Notes under the pieces: generated by a model
Databases searched by the model: none
The model's input: only the letters and a program-made list of their open reading frames with translations
What the model was told of the DNA's origin: nothing
Source: Microbacterium rhizosphaerae
GTDB lineage: Bacteria > Actinomycetota > Actinomycetes > Actinomycetales > Microbacteriaceae
DNA: 64,000 bases
NCBI RefSeq assembly: GCF_034120055.1
Contig: NZ_CP139368.1
Span: forward strand, 248,001-312,000
Direction: 5' to 3'
Translations under genes and position numbers: made by a program
Part shown: piece by piece, positions 48,705 through 55,842 of the stretch
How the letters are laid out: the number at the start of each line of letters is the position of its first letter
How positions within the stretch are numbered: the first letter of the stretch is position 1

Positions 48705-48811
48705 AACCGGATGGGCCGGTGCCTAGGTGTGGAGTCTCCATCGCGCGTCAGGGTCGCGCACGCGGCATGCGCGGTCTGTGGCGCTTGCCCGCCGCGGATC
48801 TCGCAGCACCA

Positions 48812-49053
48812 TGTGGCTGCTTCTCGCTCTGCTCAACGACCGGGGTCCGAGCCCTTTTCACCGGTGCCGTCGTCGTGGCTGACGGGAAGAACACGTCGAC
48901 CGGACGGTCCTCACTCATCTCGGTCGTGGGGATGAGGGCTCCGATGCCTCGGCCGAGTCCTGTTCGCTTTGCCATCAAGATGCCTTCTCTGGGGTGTCGT
49001 CGGTTCCGCGCTGCATGATCTCGACGGCAGCCTCGCGGTACGCGAGGGCGCCG
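48812..49053 (-). pseudogene. Inverted partial copy of the parA/parB junction
   Basis: Read on the minus strand, this is a copy of 51508-51749: the last 26 codons of parA (with stop) and the first 54 or so codons of parB (ATG at 48975). The first 200 bases are identical to the parent; 7 mismatches fall in the last 42 bases. The parB frame then runs into unrelated sequence and stops at 48748, so no CTP-binding or DNA-binding domain is encoded. Both ends lie at or within about 10 bases of a parS position. Confidence 0.93.
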
Positions 49054-49063
49054 CCCTACCGAT

Positions 49064-49077
49064 GTTTCACGTGGAAC
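49064..49077. other. parS: parS site (one mismatch)
   Basis: GTTTCACGTGGAAC, 10 bases beyond the outer end of the inverted parA/parB fragment. Confidence 0.85.
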
Positions 49078-49560
49078 GACGGCAGGGACGGTCGTCCGAG
49101 CGCTCACAGAATCCGGAAATGAGCTCGTGCTCCGGGTACGGAAATCCTCCCCCTCCCCGTGGCCCACCACCGACAGCGTGCATCCATGGTCAGGCGACGC
49201 CGGCCGTTCCCTGTGAAGCACTGTCCAGCGAGGTCGCGGTCCCCTCGCCCCGACCGGTCACCGCTGCCCAGCACCGACAGAGCGCATCCATCGTCACGCC
49301 ACGCGCGCCGTTTCGCGGGAGACGCTCTCTAGCGAGTTCGCGATCCACTCGTCCGGGCCAACGCACGCGTGCAGCCGCGGCCGAGGCGCAGAACATATCA
49401 CGAGCAGAACGATGGGCCCGTCGGGGCCGCGGTGAGCGCTCCCCCACGGCGGCGCAAGGGCGCGGATCGACGCGCGCACGCGACCAGCTCGGCGACGTCG
49501 CGGACGTGGGCGCGTCCGCAGTCTGTGCGCCTCGCACCTGGAGTCAGCTCCTCGCCGCGC

Positions 49561-49592
49561 CAACGGTGGGTCAACGGTGGGCCAACGGTGGT
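49561..49592. repeat. Short tandem repeat (11 bp, three copies)
   Basis: CAACGGTGGGT, CAACGGTGGGC and CAACGGTGGT follow each other within the gene-free region. No function is suggested. Confidence 0.7.
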
Positions 49593-49772
49593 GGAGAAGC
49601 AGCCTGCGACCGCGATCACAAGGGTGGCGCACGTGGACGGGATTCGGAACAGGAATCGCCAAGCGTGCCTCCGGATGGCGCCGCCGACGCGGCACACCGG
49701 CCGCAGCCGCGGCCAGTGTCGGTAACTCTGAGAAGCCGAGCCGTGAGCACGCCAACGACGTGAAGCAATGAT

Positions 49773-49786
49773 GTTCCACGTGAAAC
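49773..49786. other. parS: parS site (one mismatch)
   Basis: GTTCCACGTGAAAC. Confidence 0.82.
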
Positions 49787-50030
49787 ATGCTGCTCTCCGA
49801 CCCGCCCGACCGGACACGACCAGACACGCCGCGGCAGACGTGGCACACCGCATACTCGTCGCCCGGCACGACCACGTGTTCGCGTGGCTCCGCGGCGCAT
49901 GATGCCTCGGCTCGAGAGAGCTCCTGCGACGTTCCGGCCGTGCGGCCCAAGAGGAACACGGTGACGCCGCACGGCGCTGCGGCGGCAACCACGCATCCTC
50001 TGCGCGGGCACTTCCGGTGAAGAATCTGGC

Positions 50031-50044
50031 GTTTCACGTGAAAC
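50031..50044. other. parS: parS site (perfect)
   Basis: GTTTCACGTGAAAC, about 620 bases upstream of parA. Confidence 0.95.
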
Positions 50045-50646
50045 ACGAGCGGCGCGAGAATGACAGATCGGCGCACTCCACGTGAGCGACGACCCACAAC
50101 CCGTACTTCAGGTTCCGGAGCGCGCTCCCCCTGACTGGCCGAGCAACACCGCACGGGGAACGGCAGCGCTCCAGCCCGCGGAGCCGACACGCGGGCCGCC
50201 GCGACGACGGGCGGGCCGCGGCGACGAGGGGATGTCGCGGCGAAGCCGAGGCGCCCTCCCATCCGCCGCCCGCACCGGCGGCACCATCACCAGCCTGACA
50301 TCACGTGCGGCGAACCGCTGATCCGATGGCGCGCGAGCCCGAGTCGGGATGACGGTGCCGTGCGCGCAACACGGCCGCGGCTGCCACCGACGCCTGGGTG
50401 GCGCAGGCGTACCGTGCATAACCAGCGTGAAATCCAGCTGCAGCGAGTCACAGCGCTGGGTGGCAGCCCCGTTGCCCTCTGTCGACGACGATGTCTGCTT
50501 CGGGCTCGCCGGGTGTGACACCCTTGCATCCTTCCTCCACAGCCCACACGCGAGCGAAGTTCCGCCCGATCCGGGGTGACACGCGGGCATGACGAACCCC
50601 GCGGGTTAGAGTGGAAACGTTGTGTGCGACCGGGAAGAAAGAGAGC

Positions 50647-50660
50647 GTTTCACGTGAAAC
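50647..50660. other. parS: parS site (perfect) overlapping the parA start
   Basis: GTTTCACGTGAAAC. Its right half supplies the proposed GTG start codon of parA (50654-50656), so ParB bound here could control parA-parB expression. Confidence 0.92.
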
Positions 50661-51586
50661 ATCCCGAAAACGCCGCGGTCGACACGTCGTTCGATGACCA
50701 CGACACCCCCCTCGCTCGCGAACTCGCAGCCCTGAACGCACGCCGTCGTGCGCTGGAAGGCGCGGTTGTCGAACTCCCCTCGGAAACCCGTGTCATCACT
50801 GTTTCCAACCAGAAGGGCGGGGTCGGCAAGACGACCACGGCCGTCAACCTCGCGGCATCCCTCGCGGATCTCGGCGCGCGCGTCCTCGTGATCGATCTCG
50901 ACCCGCAGGGGAATGCATCCACTGCCCTGAGCATCCCCCACTCGGCAGACGTACCGAGCATCTACGACGTGCTCATCGACGAATTCCCGTTGTCCGAGAT
51001 CATCCAGACGAGCCCAGAATCGCCGCTCCTCACCTGCGCGCCGAGCACCATCCATCTCGCCGGGGCCGAGATCGAGCTGGTGACGCAGGTCGCCCGCGAA
51101 CATCGGCTGCGGACGGCACTCGATGACCACCTGTCTGTGCTCGACGAACCTCCGCACTTCGTGATCATCGACTGCCCGCCCTCGCTGGGACTCCTGACGA
51201 TCAACGCCTTCACCGCGGCGCAAGAGGTGCTCATCCCTATCCAATGCGAGTATTACGCACTGGAAGGTCTGAGCCAGCTGCTCGGAAACGTGCGCATGAT
51301 CCAGAAGCACCTCAACCCGAGGCTGCATGTCTCGACGATCCTGCTGACGATGTACGACGGGCGCACACGCCTCGCGCAGCAGGTTGCGGAAGAGGTCCGC
51401 TCCCACTTCAGTCGCGAGGTGCTGGATACCGTCATCCCCCGCTCCGTCCGGGTCTCGGAGGCTCCGAGTTTCGGGCAGACGGTCATCGCCTACGACGGAC
51501 AGTCGGCCGGCGCCCTCGCGTACCGCGAGGCTGCCGTCGAGATCATGCAGCGCGGAACCGACGACACCCCAGAGAAGGCATCTTGA
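50654..51586 (+). CDS. parA: Chromosome partitioning ATPase ParA
   Basis: A 310-residue deviant Walker ATPase that moves ParB-parS complexes along the nucleoid. The Walker A is QKGGVGKTTT (from residue 53) with the signature Lys, and the motif DLDPQGNASTAL follows. An N-terminal extension of about 45 residues precedes the core. The GTG at 50654 lies inside a parS site; an in-frame ATG exists only further upstream (from 50588) and would add a basic, unconserved stretch. An A/G-rich tract (GAAAGAAAGAGAG) about 10 bases upstream may act as a weak ribosome-binding site. The stop codon overlaps the parB ATG. Confidence 0.93.
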   Translation: MKHPENAAVDTSFDDHDTPLARELAALNARRRALEGAVVELPSETRVITVSNQKGGVGKTTTAVNLAASLADLGARVLVIDLDPQGNASTALSIPHSADVPSIYDVLIDEFPLSEIIQTSPESPLLTCAPSTIHLAGAEIELVTQVAREHRLRTALDDHLSVLDEPPHFVIIDCPPSLGLLTINAFTAAQEVLIPIQCEYYALEGLSQLLGNVRMIQKHLNPRLHVSTILLTMYDGRTRLAQQVAEEVRSHFSREVLDTVIPRSVRVSEAPSFGQTVIAYDGQSAGALAYREAAVEIMQRGTDDTPEKAS

Positions 51587-52572
51587 TGGCAAAGCGAACA
51601 GGACTCGGCCGAGGCATCGGAGCCCTCATCCCCACGACCGAGATGAGTGAGGACCGTCCGGTCGACGTGTTCTTCCCGTCAGCCACGACGACGGCACCGG
51701 TGAAAAGAGCTCGGACTCCGGTCGCTGAAGAGAGCGAGAAGCAGCCGCACGCTGAACTCGTCGACGTCCCCGGCGCCCGCCTCGCGCACATCGATCCGCA
51801 CGCCATCGTCCCCAACCCGCGCCAGCCGCGCACCCACTTCGACGCGGACCACCTCGCCGAGCTCGTCCACAGCGTCCGCGAGTTCGGCGTGCTGCAGCCC
51901 GTCGTCGTGCGCGAAGCCGAAGGTGGCACCTACGAGCTCATCATGGGCGAGCGCCGCACCCGTGCGGCCCGCGAGGCTGGCCTCACGTCGATCCCCGCCG
52001 TCATCCGCGACACGGCCGACGAGGACCTCCTCCGCGACGCGCTCCTCGAGAACCTGCACCGCTCCGAGCTGAACCCGCTCGAAGAGGCATCGGCCTACCA
52101 GCAGCTGCTCGAAGACTTCGGCATCACGCAGGAGGAGCTCGCCACCCGCATCGGACGCTCGCGTCCGCAGATCAGCAACACGATCCGCCTGCTCAAACTG
52201 CCGGTTCCCGTGCAGCAGCGGGTCGCTGCCGGCGTCCTGAGCGCGGGCCACGCGCGCGCGATCCTGTCGCTCGACGGTCCGGACGCCATGCAGAAGCTGG
52301 CCGACAAGATCGTCAACGAGGACCTGTCCGTGCGGGCGGCTGAGGCCATCGCCAAGGGGACGGATGCCACGGAGATCAGGCGCCCTGCTCCCAAAGCGGG
52401 AGCCCGTCGCGGTCACCTGGACGAGATCGCCGATCGCCTCGGGGATCGTCTCAACACCCGGGTGAAGATCAGCCTCACCGCGCGAAAAGGCCAGATCAAC
52501 ATCGATTTCGCTACCATTCAGGACCTGAACCGCATTCTCGCCGAGCTGGGCGAGGACTCCTACGGCATCTGA
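51586..52572 (+). CDS. parB: Chromosome partitioning protein ParB
   Basis: A 328-residue CTP-dependent DNA clamp that loads at parS. A nonconserved N-terminus with the ParA-activating GLGRGIGALIP box (about 6-16) precedes the CTP-binding domain (about 60-150; NPRQPRTHFD, GERRTRAARE), then the central helix-turn-helix (TQEELATRIGRSRPQISNTI) that reads parS, and the C-terminal dimer domain. All ParB parts appear intact. The first 54 or so codons also exist as an inverted copy near 48900. Its end overlaps the convergent sigma-factor gene by 13 bases. Confidence 0.97.
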   Translation: MAKRTGLGRGIGALIPTTEMSEDRPVDVFFPSATTTAPVKRARTPVAEESEKQPHAELVDVPGARLAHIDPHAIVPNPRQPRTHFDADHLAELVHSVREFGVLQPVVVREAEGGTYELIMGERRTRAAREAGLTSIPAVIRDTADEDLLRDALLENLHRSELNPLEEASAYQQLLEDFGITQEELATRIGRSRPQISNTIRLLKLPVPVQQRVAAGVLSAGHARAILSLDGPDAMQKLADKIVNEDLSVRAAEAIAKGTDATEIRRPAPKAGARRGHLDEIADRLGDRLNTRVKISLTARKGQINIDFATIQDLNRILAELGEDSYGI

Positions 52573-53834
52573 GCGAGCTCCGCGGCTCGGCGACGCAGGT
52601 GCGCGGCCTCGGCCGCATTGCCCGGGAGCTCCGCCGCAGCCCGGAAAGTGCGGGCCGCGGCATCCCTCTCCCCCGACCGGGCGAGCAGGTCCGCCTTGAC
52701 CGCCTGCAGCGGCCGATAGCTCGCGAGCGCGCCCGAGCGCTCGAGCTCATCCACGAGTGAGAGCGCCTCCCTGACCGCTCCCGACATCGCGACGGCAACG
52801 GCGCGGTTCAGGCGCACGACGGCGGACGGCTGCACGGCATCCAATGCGGCATACAGGGCCGCAATGCGCGACCAGTCCGTCTTGTCGGTCGAGCCTGCGA
52901 CGGCATGCTCCTGAGCGATGAGAGCCTGCAGCGCGTAGACACCAGGGTCGGCGTTCAGAGCCAGCGACCTCGCCAGGCACTCACGGCCGCGCGCGATGGC
53001 AGTGACGTCCCACAGCGTGCGGTCCTGCGCATCCATCGTCACCAGCTCCCCCGCCGTGTCACGGCGGGCAGCGAAGCGCGAGGACTGCAGCTCCATCAGA
53101 GCGAGCAGCGCCCAGGTGTCGGCGCTCTGCGGCGCAAGAGCCGTGAGCAGGCGCGCGACGCGGACGGCATCTGTGGCGACGTCGGCACGTACGGCCTCGT
53201 CGCCGACGCTCGGCGCGTAGCCCTCCGTGAACATGAGGTGGAGCACCTGGAGGACGCTGTCGAGCCGAGCCGGGCGACCCGCGCGATCCGGCACCTCGAA
53301 CGGGACGTCGGCCGTGCGCAGGTCACGCTTCGCCCGGACGATCCGCTGCTGAACCGAGGCCGTGGTGAGCAGCATCATCCGCGCGATCTGCTCCGTCGTC
53401 AGGCCGGCGACGACCCGCAGCGTGAGGGCGAGTCGGGATGCGGCCGGCAGCACCGGATGACAGCACACGAAGACGAGCCGCAGCGTGTCGTCGTCGATGC
53501 GGTCGGGGTCGCCGATGTCGGCGACGGGATCCCGTTCCGCGTCGCGCAGATCGTTGGCCAAGAGCTCCTGGCGCCGGGCGAGCCGCTCGCCGCGGCGCCA
53601 CGCATCCATCGCCCGCCGCCGGCCCACCGTGAGGAGCCACCCGCCGGGAGATGACGGGATGCCGTCAGCCGGCCACGCGTCCAGCGCTTCCACGAACGCA
53701 TCCTGCGCCAGGTCTTCTGCCCACACGACGTCGCCGGTGTACCGGGCGAGAGAGGCCACGATGCGCGCGGACTCCTCGCGCCAGACTGCCTCGACGTCGG
53801 CGACGGCGGAGTCTTTCGAGCGTGGATCGGGCAC
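52560..53834 (-). CDS. ECF sigma factor with C-terminal helical extension (ECF42-like)
   Basis: A 424-residue protein: sigma-70 region 2 (about 14-80; AEDLAQDAFVEALDAWP), region 4 (about 130-180; LTTEQIARMMLLTTASVQQRIVRAK), then DUF6596 and a TPR-like C-terminal extension of about 200 residues. This fits the ECF42 group, whose members usually lie next to a YCII/DGPF-domain protein; no such gene is nearby. The GTG at 53834 is preferred because TAGGGT precedes it by 7 nt. The 3' end overlaps parB in convergent orientation. Confidence 0.85.
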   Translation of the reverse strand: MPDPRSKDSAVADVEAVWREESARIVASLARYTGDVVWAEDLAQDAFVEALDAWPADGIPSSPGGWLLTVGRRRAMDAWRRGERLARRQELLANDLRDAERDPVADIGDPDRIDDDTLRLVFVCCHPVLPAASRLALTLRVVAGLTTEQIARMMLLTTASVQQRIVRAKRDLRTADVPFEVPDRAGRPARLDSVLQVLHLMFTEGYAPSVGDEAVRADVATDAVRVARLLTALAPQSADTWALLALMELQSSRFAARRDTAGELVTMDAQDRTLWDVTAIARGRECLARSLALNADPGVYALQALIAQEHAVAGSTDKTDWSRIAALYAALDAVQPSAVVRLNRAVAVAMSGAVREALSLVDELERSGALASYRPLQAVKADLLARSGERDAAARTFRAAAELPGNAAEAAHLRRRAAELAQMP

Positions 53835-53892
53835 GGCTCCCACCCTAGGACCAGGGAATGCGGCGTCGGCGCACGCGATTACCCTTGGAGAG

Positions 53893-54237
53893 ATGAACGA
53901 GTCGGAGGCGACACCCACGCGCAGAGCCAGCCTCGAGCTGCTGCGTGCAGAGGCGTCCGACGAGCTCTCGGTGCTCGTCGAGGAGCGGCTGCGCGCAGGC
54001 GAGGATCCCTGGGAGTTCATGAGCGACCTACCGACGGTCGACGAGCTCGTCGTCTTCACGCTGCGCGCCGAGAACATCGAGGCCGACGGAGGCCAGCTGC
54101 CCAACGCCTCTCGGCACTACCGGGTTCTGCGGCAGATCGCGCTGGACTATCCGCCGCTCACGCGTGCGGTGTGGCGGCTTCTCGGCGACTCCGGCTCCCA
54201 CCGCCGATGGGACGCCGTCGTCCGCGACGCATCCTGA
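53893..54237 (+). CDS. Small protein of unknown function
   Basis: A 114-residue protein that starts at ATG 53893, with TACCCT 7 nt upstream and GGAGAG just before the start. It is soluble, acidic at the N-terminus, and predicted mostly helical with no membrane segment; recognisable parts are LLRAEASDELSVLVEERLRA and HYRVLRQIALDYPPLTRAVW. I do not recognise a family. It is divergent from the sigma-factor gene and convergent with trxA, with a hairpin between. Confidence 0.7.
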   Translation: MNESEATPTRRASLELLRAEASDELSVLVEERLRAGEDPWEFMSDLPTVDELVVFTLRAENIEADGGQLPNASRHYRVLRQIALDYPPLTRAVWRLLGDSGSHRRWDAVVRDAS

Positions 54238-54267
54238 AACGGTCGACCGCACCCCAGATATACCGAA

Positions 54268-54297
54268 ATCCCCGGCGAATGGGGAATCACCGGGGAT
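54268..54297. terminator. Hairpin between convergent genes
   Basis: A perfect 8-bp stem ATCCCCGG/CCGGGGAT with a 14-nt loop. It lies between the unknown gene at 53893 and trxA. Confidence 0.65.
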
Positions 54298-54347
54298 CTC
54301 GCGAGCGCGCCTGCGCATCGTCTGGGGAACGACGCGGACTGCCTGGC

Positions 54348-54671
54348 TCAGCCGAGGAAAGCGGCCAGGTCCTGCTCGAGGGCGAACTTCGGCTTCGCGC
54401 CGATGATCGTCGTCTTGACCTCTCCACCCTGGAAGACCTTCATCGCAGGGATCGAGGTGATCTGGTACTTCATCGCGAGGTCAGGGTTCTCGTCGACGTT
54501 GAGCTTGAGGATCGTGATCTTGTCGCTGTTCTCCGACTGGATCTCATCCAGGATCGGCGAAACCATGCGACACGGGCCGCACCAGGCCGCCCAGAAGTCG
54601 ACGAGCACGGGCCCGTCCGCGTTGAGCACGTCCTGCTCCCAGGTCGCGGAAGTCGTGGCCTTCGCAGTCAT
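54348..54671 (-). CDS. trxA: Thioredoxin
   Basis: A 107-residue thioredoxin with the active site WCGPC (Cys31 and Cys34) and the usual fold markers VLVDFWAAWCGPC, ITSIPAMKVF (cis-Pro) and GAKPK near the C-terminus. It reduces disulfides in cytoplasmic proteins and is recharged by TrxB encoded immediately upstream. The ATG at 54671 is preferred because an AGGAG ribosome-binding site lies 6 nt before it; the ATG two codons earlier is too close to that site. Confidence 0.96.
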   Translation of the reverse strand: MTAKATTSATWEQDVLNADGPVLVDFWAAWCGPCRMVSPILDEIQSENSDKITILKLNVDENPDLAMKYQITSIPAMKVFQGGEVKTTIIGAKPKFALEQDLAAFLG

Positions 54672-54741
54672 CTGCATCTCCTATCTCGGAAGTCGTTCGC
54701 TTGCATAAACAGGTGCAAGACCTGGATTGTTCCCGGCCGGC

Positions 54742-55743
54742 TCAGTGGCGGGATGCGGCGACGGGATCGGCGTCAGGCAGACCCGCGATCTGGTCGTCGT
54801 CCGGAGTGGGCAGCCCCGCCTCATTCAGCACGGCGAGGAAGTGCTCCGCGTCGAGGGCGGCGACGGTCCCGGATGCGGCGGCCGTGACCGCTTGTCGGTA
54901 CGTCGGGTCGATGACGTCGCCCGCGGCGAAGACTCCCGGCACCGAGGTACGGGACGAACGGCCGTCGACCCAGATGGTCCCCTCCGGCGTCAGGTCGAGC
55001 ACGTCGTGCACGAGGTGCGTGCGCGGGTCGTTGCCGATCGCCACGAACAGGCCTTCGAGCGGCAGCTCGCGGCGCTCGCCGGTCACGGTGTCCTCGAGGA
55101 CGACGCCGGTGACGGCATCCGTCCCGAGAATGTCGACGACGGCGCTGTTCCAGACGAACTCGATCTTCTCGTTCGCGAAGGCGCGCTCCTGCATGATCTT
55201 GGACGCGCGGAGCTCGTCGCGGCGATGGATGACGTACACCTTCGACGCGAAACGCGTCAGGAAGGTCGCCTCCTCCATCGCCGAGTCGCCGCCGCCGACG
55301 ACGGCGATCGTGCGCTCACGGAAGAAGAAGCCGTCGCACGTCGCGCACCACGAGACGCCACGGCCGGAAAGCCGCTCTTCGCCCTCGATGCCGATCTTGC
55401 GATACGCGGAGCCGGTGGCGAAGATGACGGCCGCTGCGTCGTGCGTCGTGCCGCTGCCGAGCTTCACCGACTTGACCGGACCGCCGAAGTCGACGGACAC
55501 GACATCGTCGTAGACGACCTCGGCGCCGAACTTCTCGGCCTGCTCCTGGATCTTCGTCATGAGCTCGGGACCCTGGACGGCCTCGGGGAAGCCCGGGAAG
55601 TTCTCGACCTCGGTGGTGTTCATGAGTTCGCCACCCGCCTCGACCGAGCTGGCGATGACCAGGGGTGCCAGGTTGGCGCGAGCGGCGTAGATGGCCGCGG
55701 TCAGGGCGGCGGGGCCGGAGCCGATGATGATGAGCTGGCGCAC
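54742..55743 (-). CDS. trxB: Thioredoxin reductase (NADPH)
   Basis: A 333-residue FAD enzyme of the low-molecular-weight type. The FAD site is IIGSGPAALTAAIYAARA at the N-terminus, the redox Cys pair is Cys133/Cys136 in SWCATCDGF, and the NADPH site is VVGGGDSAMEE. It passes electrons from NADPH to thioredoxin encoded downstream 70 bases away, so the two form an operon. The length and motifs are fully normal. Confidence 0.97.
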   Translation of the reverse strand: MRQLIIIGSGPAALTAAIYAARANLAPLVIASSVEAGGELMNTTEVENFPGFPEAVQGPELMTKIQEQAEKFGAEVVYDDVVSVDFGGPVKSVKLGSGTTHDAAAVIFATGSAYRKIGIEGEERLSGRGVSWCATCDGFFFRERTIAVVGGGDSAMEEATFLTRFASKVYVIHRRDELRASKIMQERAFANEKIEFVWNSAVVDILGTDAVTGVVLEDTVTGERRELPLEGLFVAIGNDPRTHLVHDVLDLTPEGTIWVDGRSSRTSVPGVFAAGDVIDPTYRQAVTAAASGTVAALDAEHFLAVLNEAGLPTPDDDQIAGLPDADPVAASRH

Positions 55744-55842
55744 GTGCGATCTCCTTCAGAACGTCCACGGATGCTCAACACATCGTAGCCGCGGGACATT
55801 CCAGGGCCCTGTGCGTGTCGACGTATGAAGGTCGCAGGCGGC

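Larger units (their letters stand above)
47744..48811. repeat. Tandem array of parS-containing repeat units (about 115-123 bp)
   Basis: Nine successive units start at 47744, 47867 (decayed parS), 47988, 48104, 48220, 48335 (decayed), 48450, 48568 and 48691. The units at 47988 and 48104 differ at only 2 of 116 positions. Shared inner words include CGCACACCGGATACGG and CGCGGATCTCGCAGCAC. Spacings of 115-123 bases are mostly not multiples of three, so they do not preserve a reading frame. Confidence 0.9.
45632..50653. other. Gene-free centromere-like parS region between rsmG and parA
   Basis: About 5 kb hold no credible gene. Reading frames exist on both strands, but they lack ribosome-binding sites and family signatures, run through parS sites (giving repeated FHVK peptides) and cross tandem repeats whose 115-123 bp periods are mostly not multiples of three. 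The region contains 14 parS sites with zero or one mismatch (a fifteenth overlaps the parA start), at least six decayed ones, a tandem repeat array and an inverted copy of the parA/parB junction. This is most simply a partition and segregation locus. Confidence 0.8.

Noticed and set aside
48748..48975. parB-like reading frame starting MAKRTGLGRG as a second ParB gene
   Set aside because: It contains only the first 54 or so codons of parB and then unrelated sequence, with no CTP-binding or DNA-binding domain. Treated as a fragment.
45700..50600. Many open frames of 100-320 codons on both strands in the rsmG-parA gap
   Set aside because: They have Arg/Pro/Ser-rich products without family features, often begin in or run through parS (FHVK), and cross repeats whose period mostly does not keep frame. 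High GC makes stop-free frames common.
45632..50653. Integrated plasmid or prophage as origin of the gene-free region
   Set aside because: No integrase, replication, capsid or transposase gene and no attachment repeats were found.
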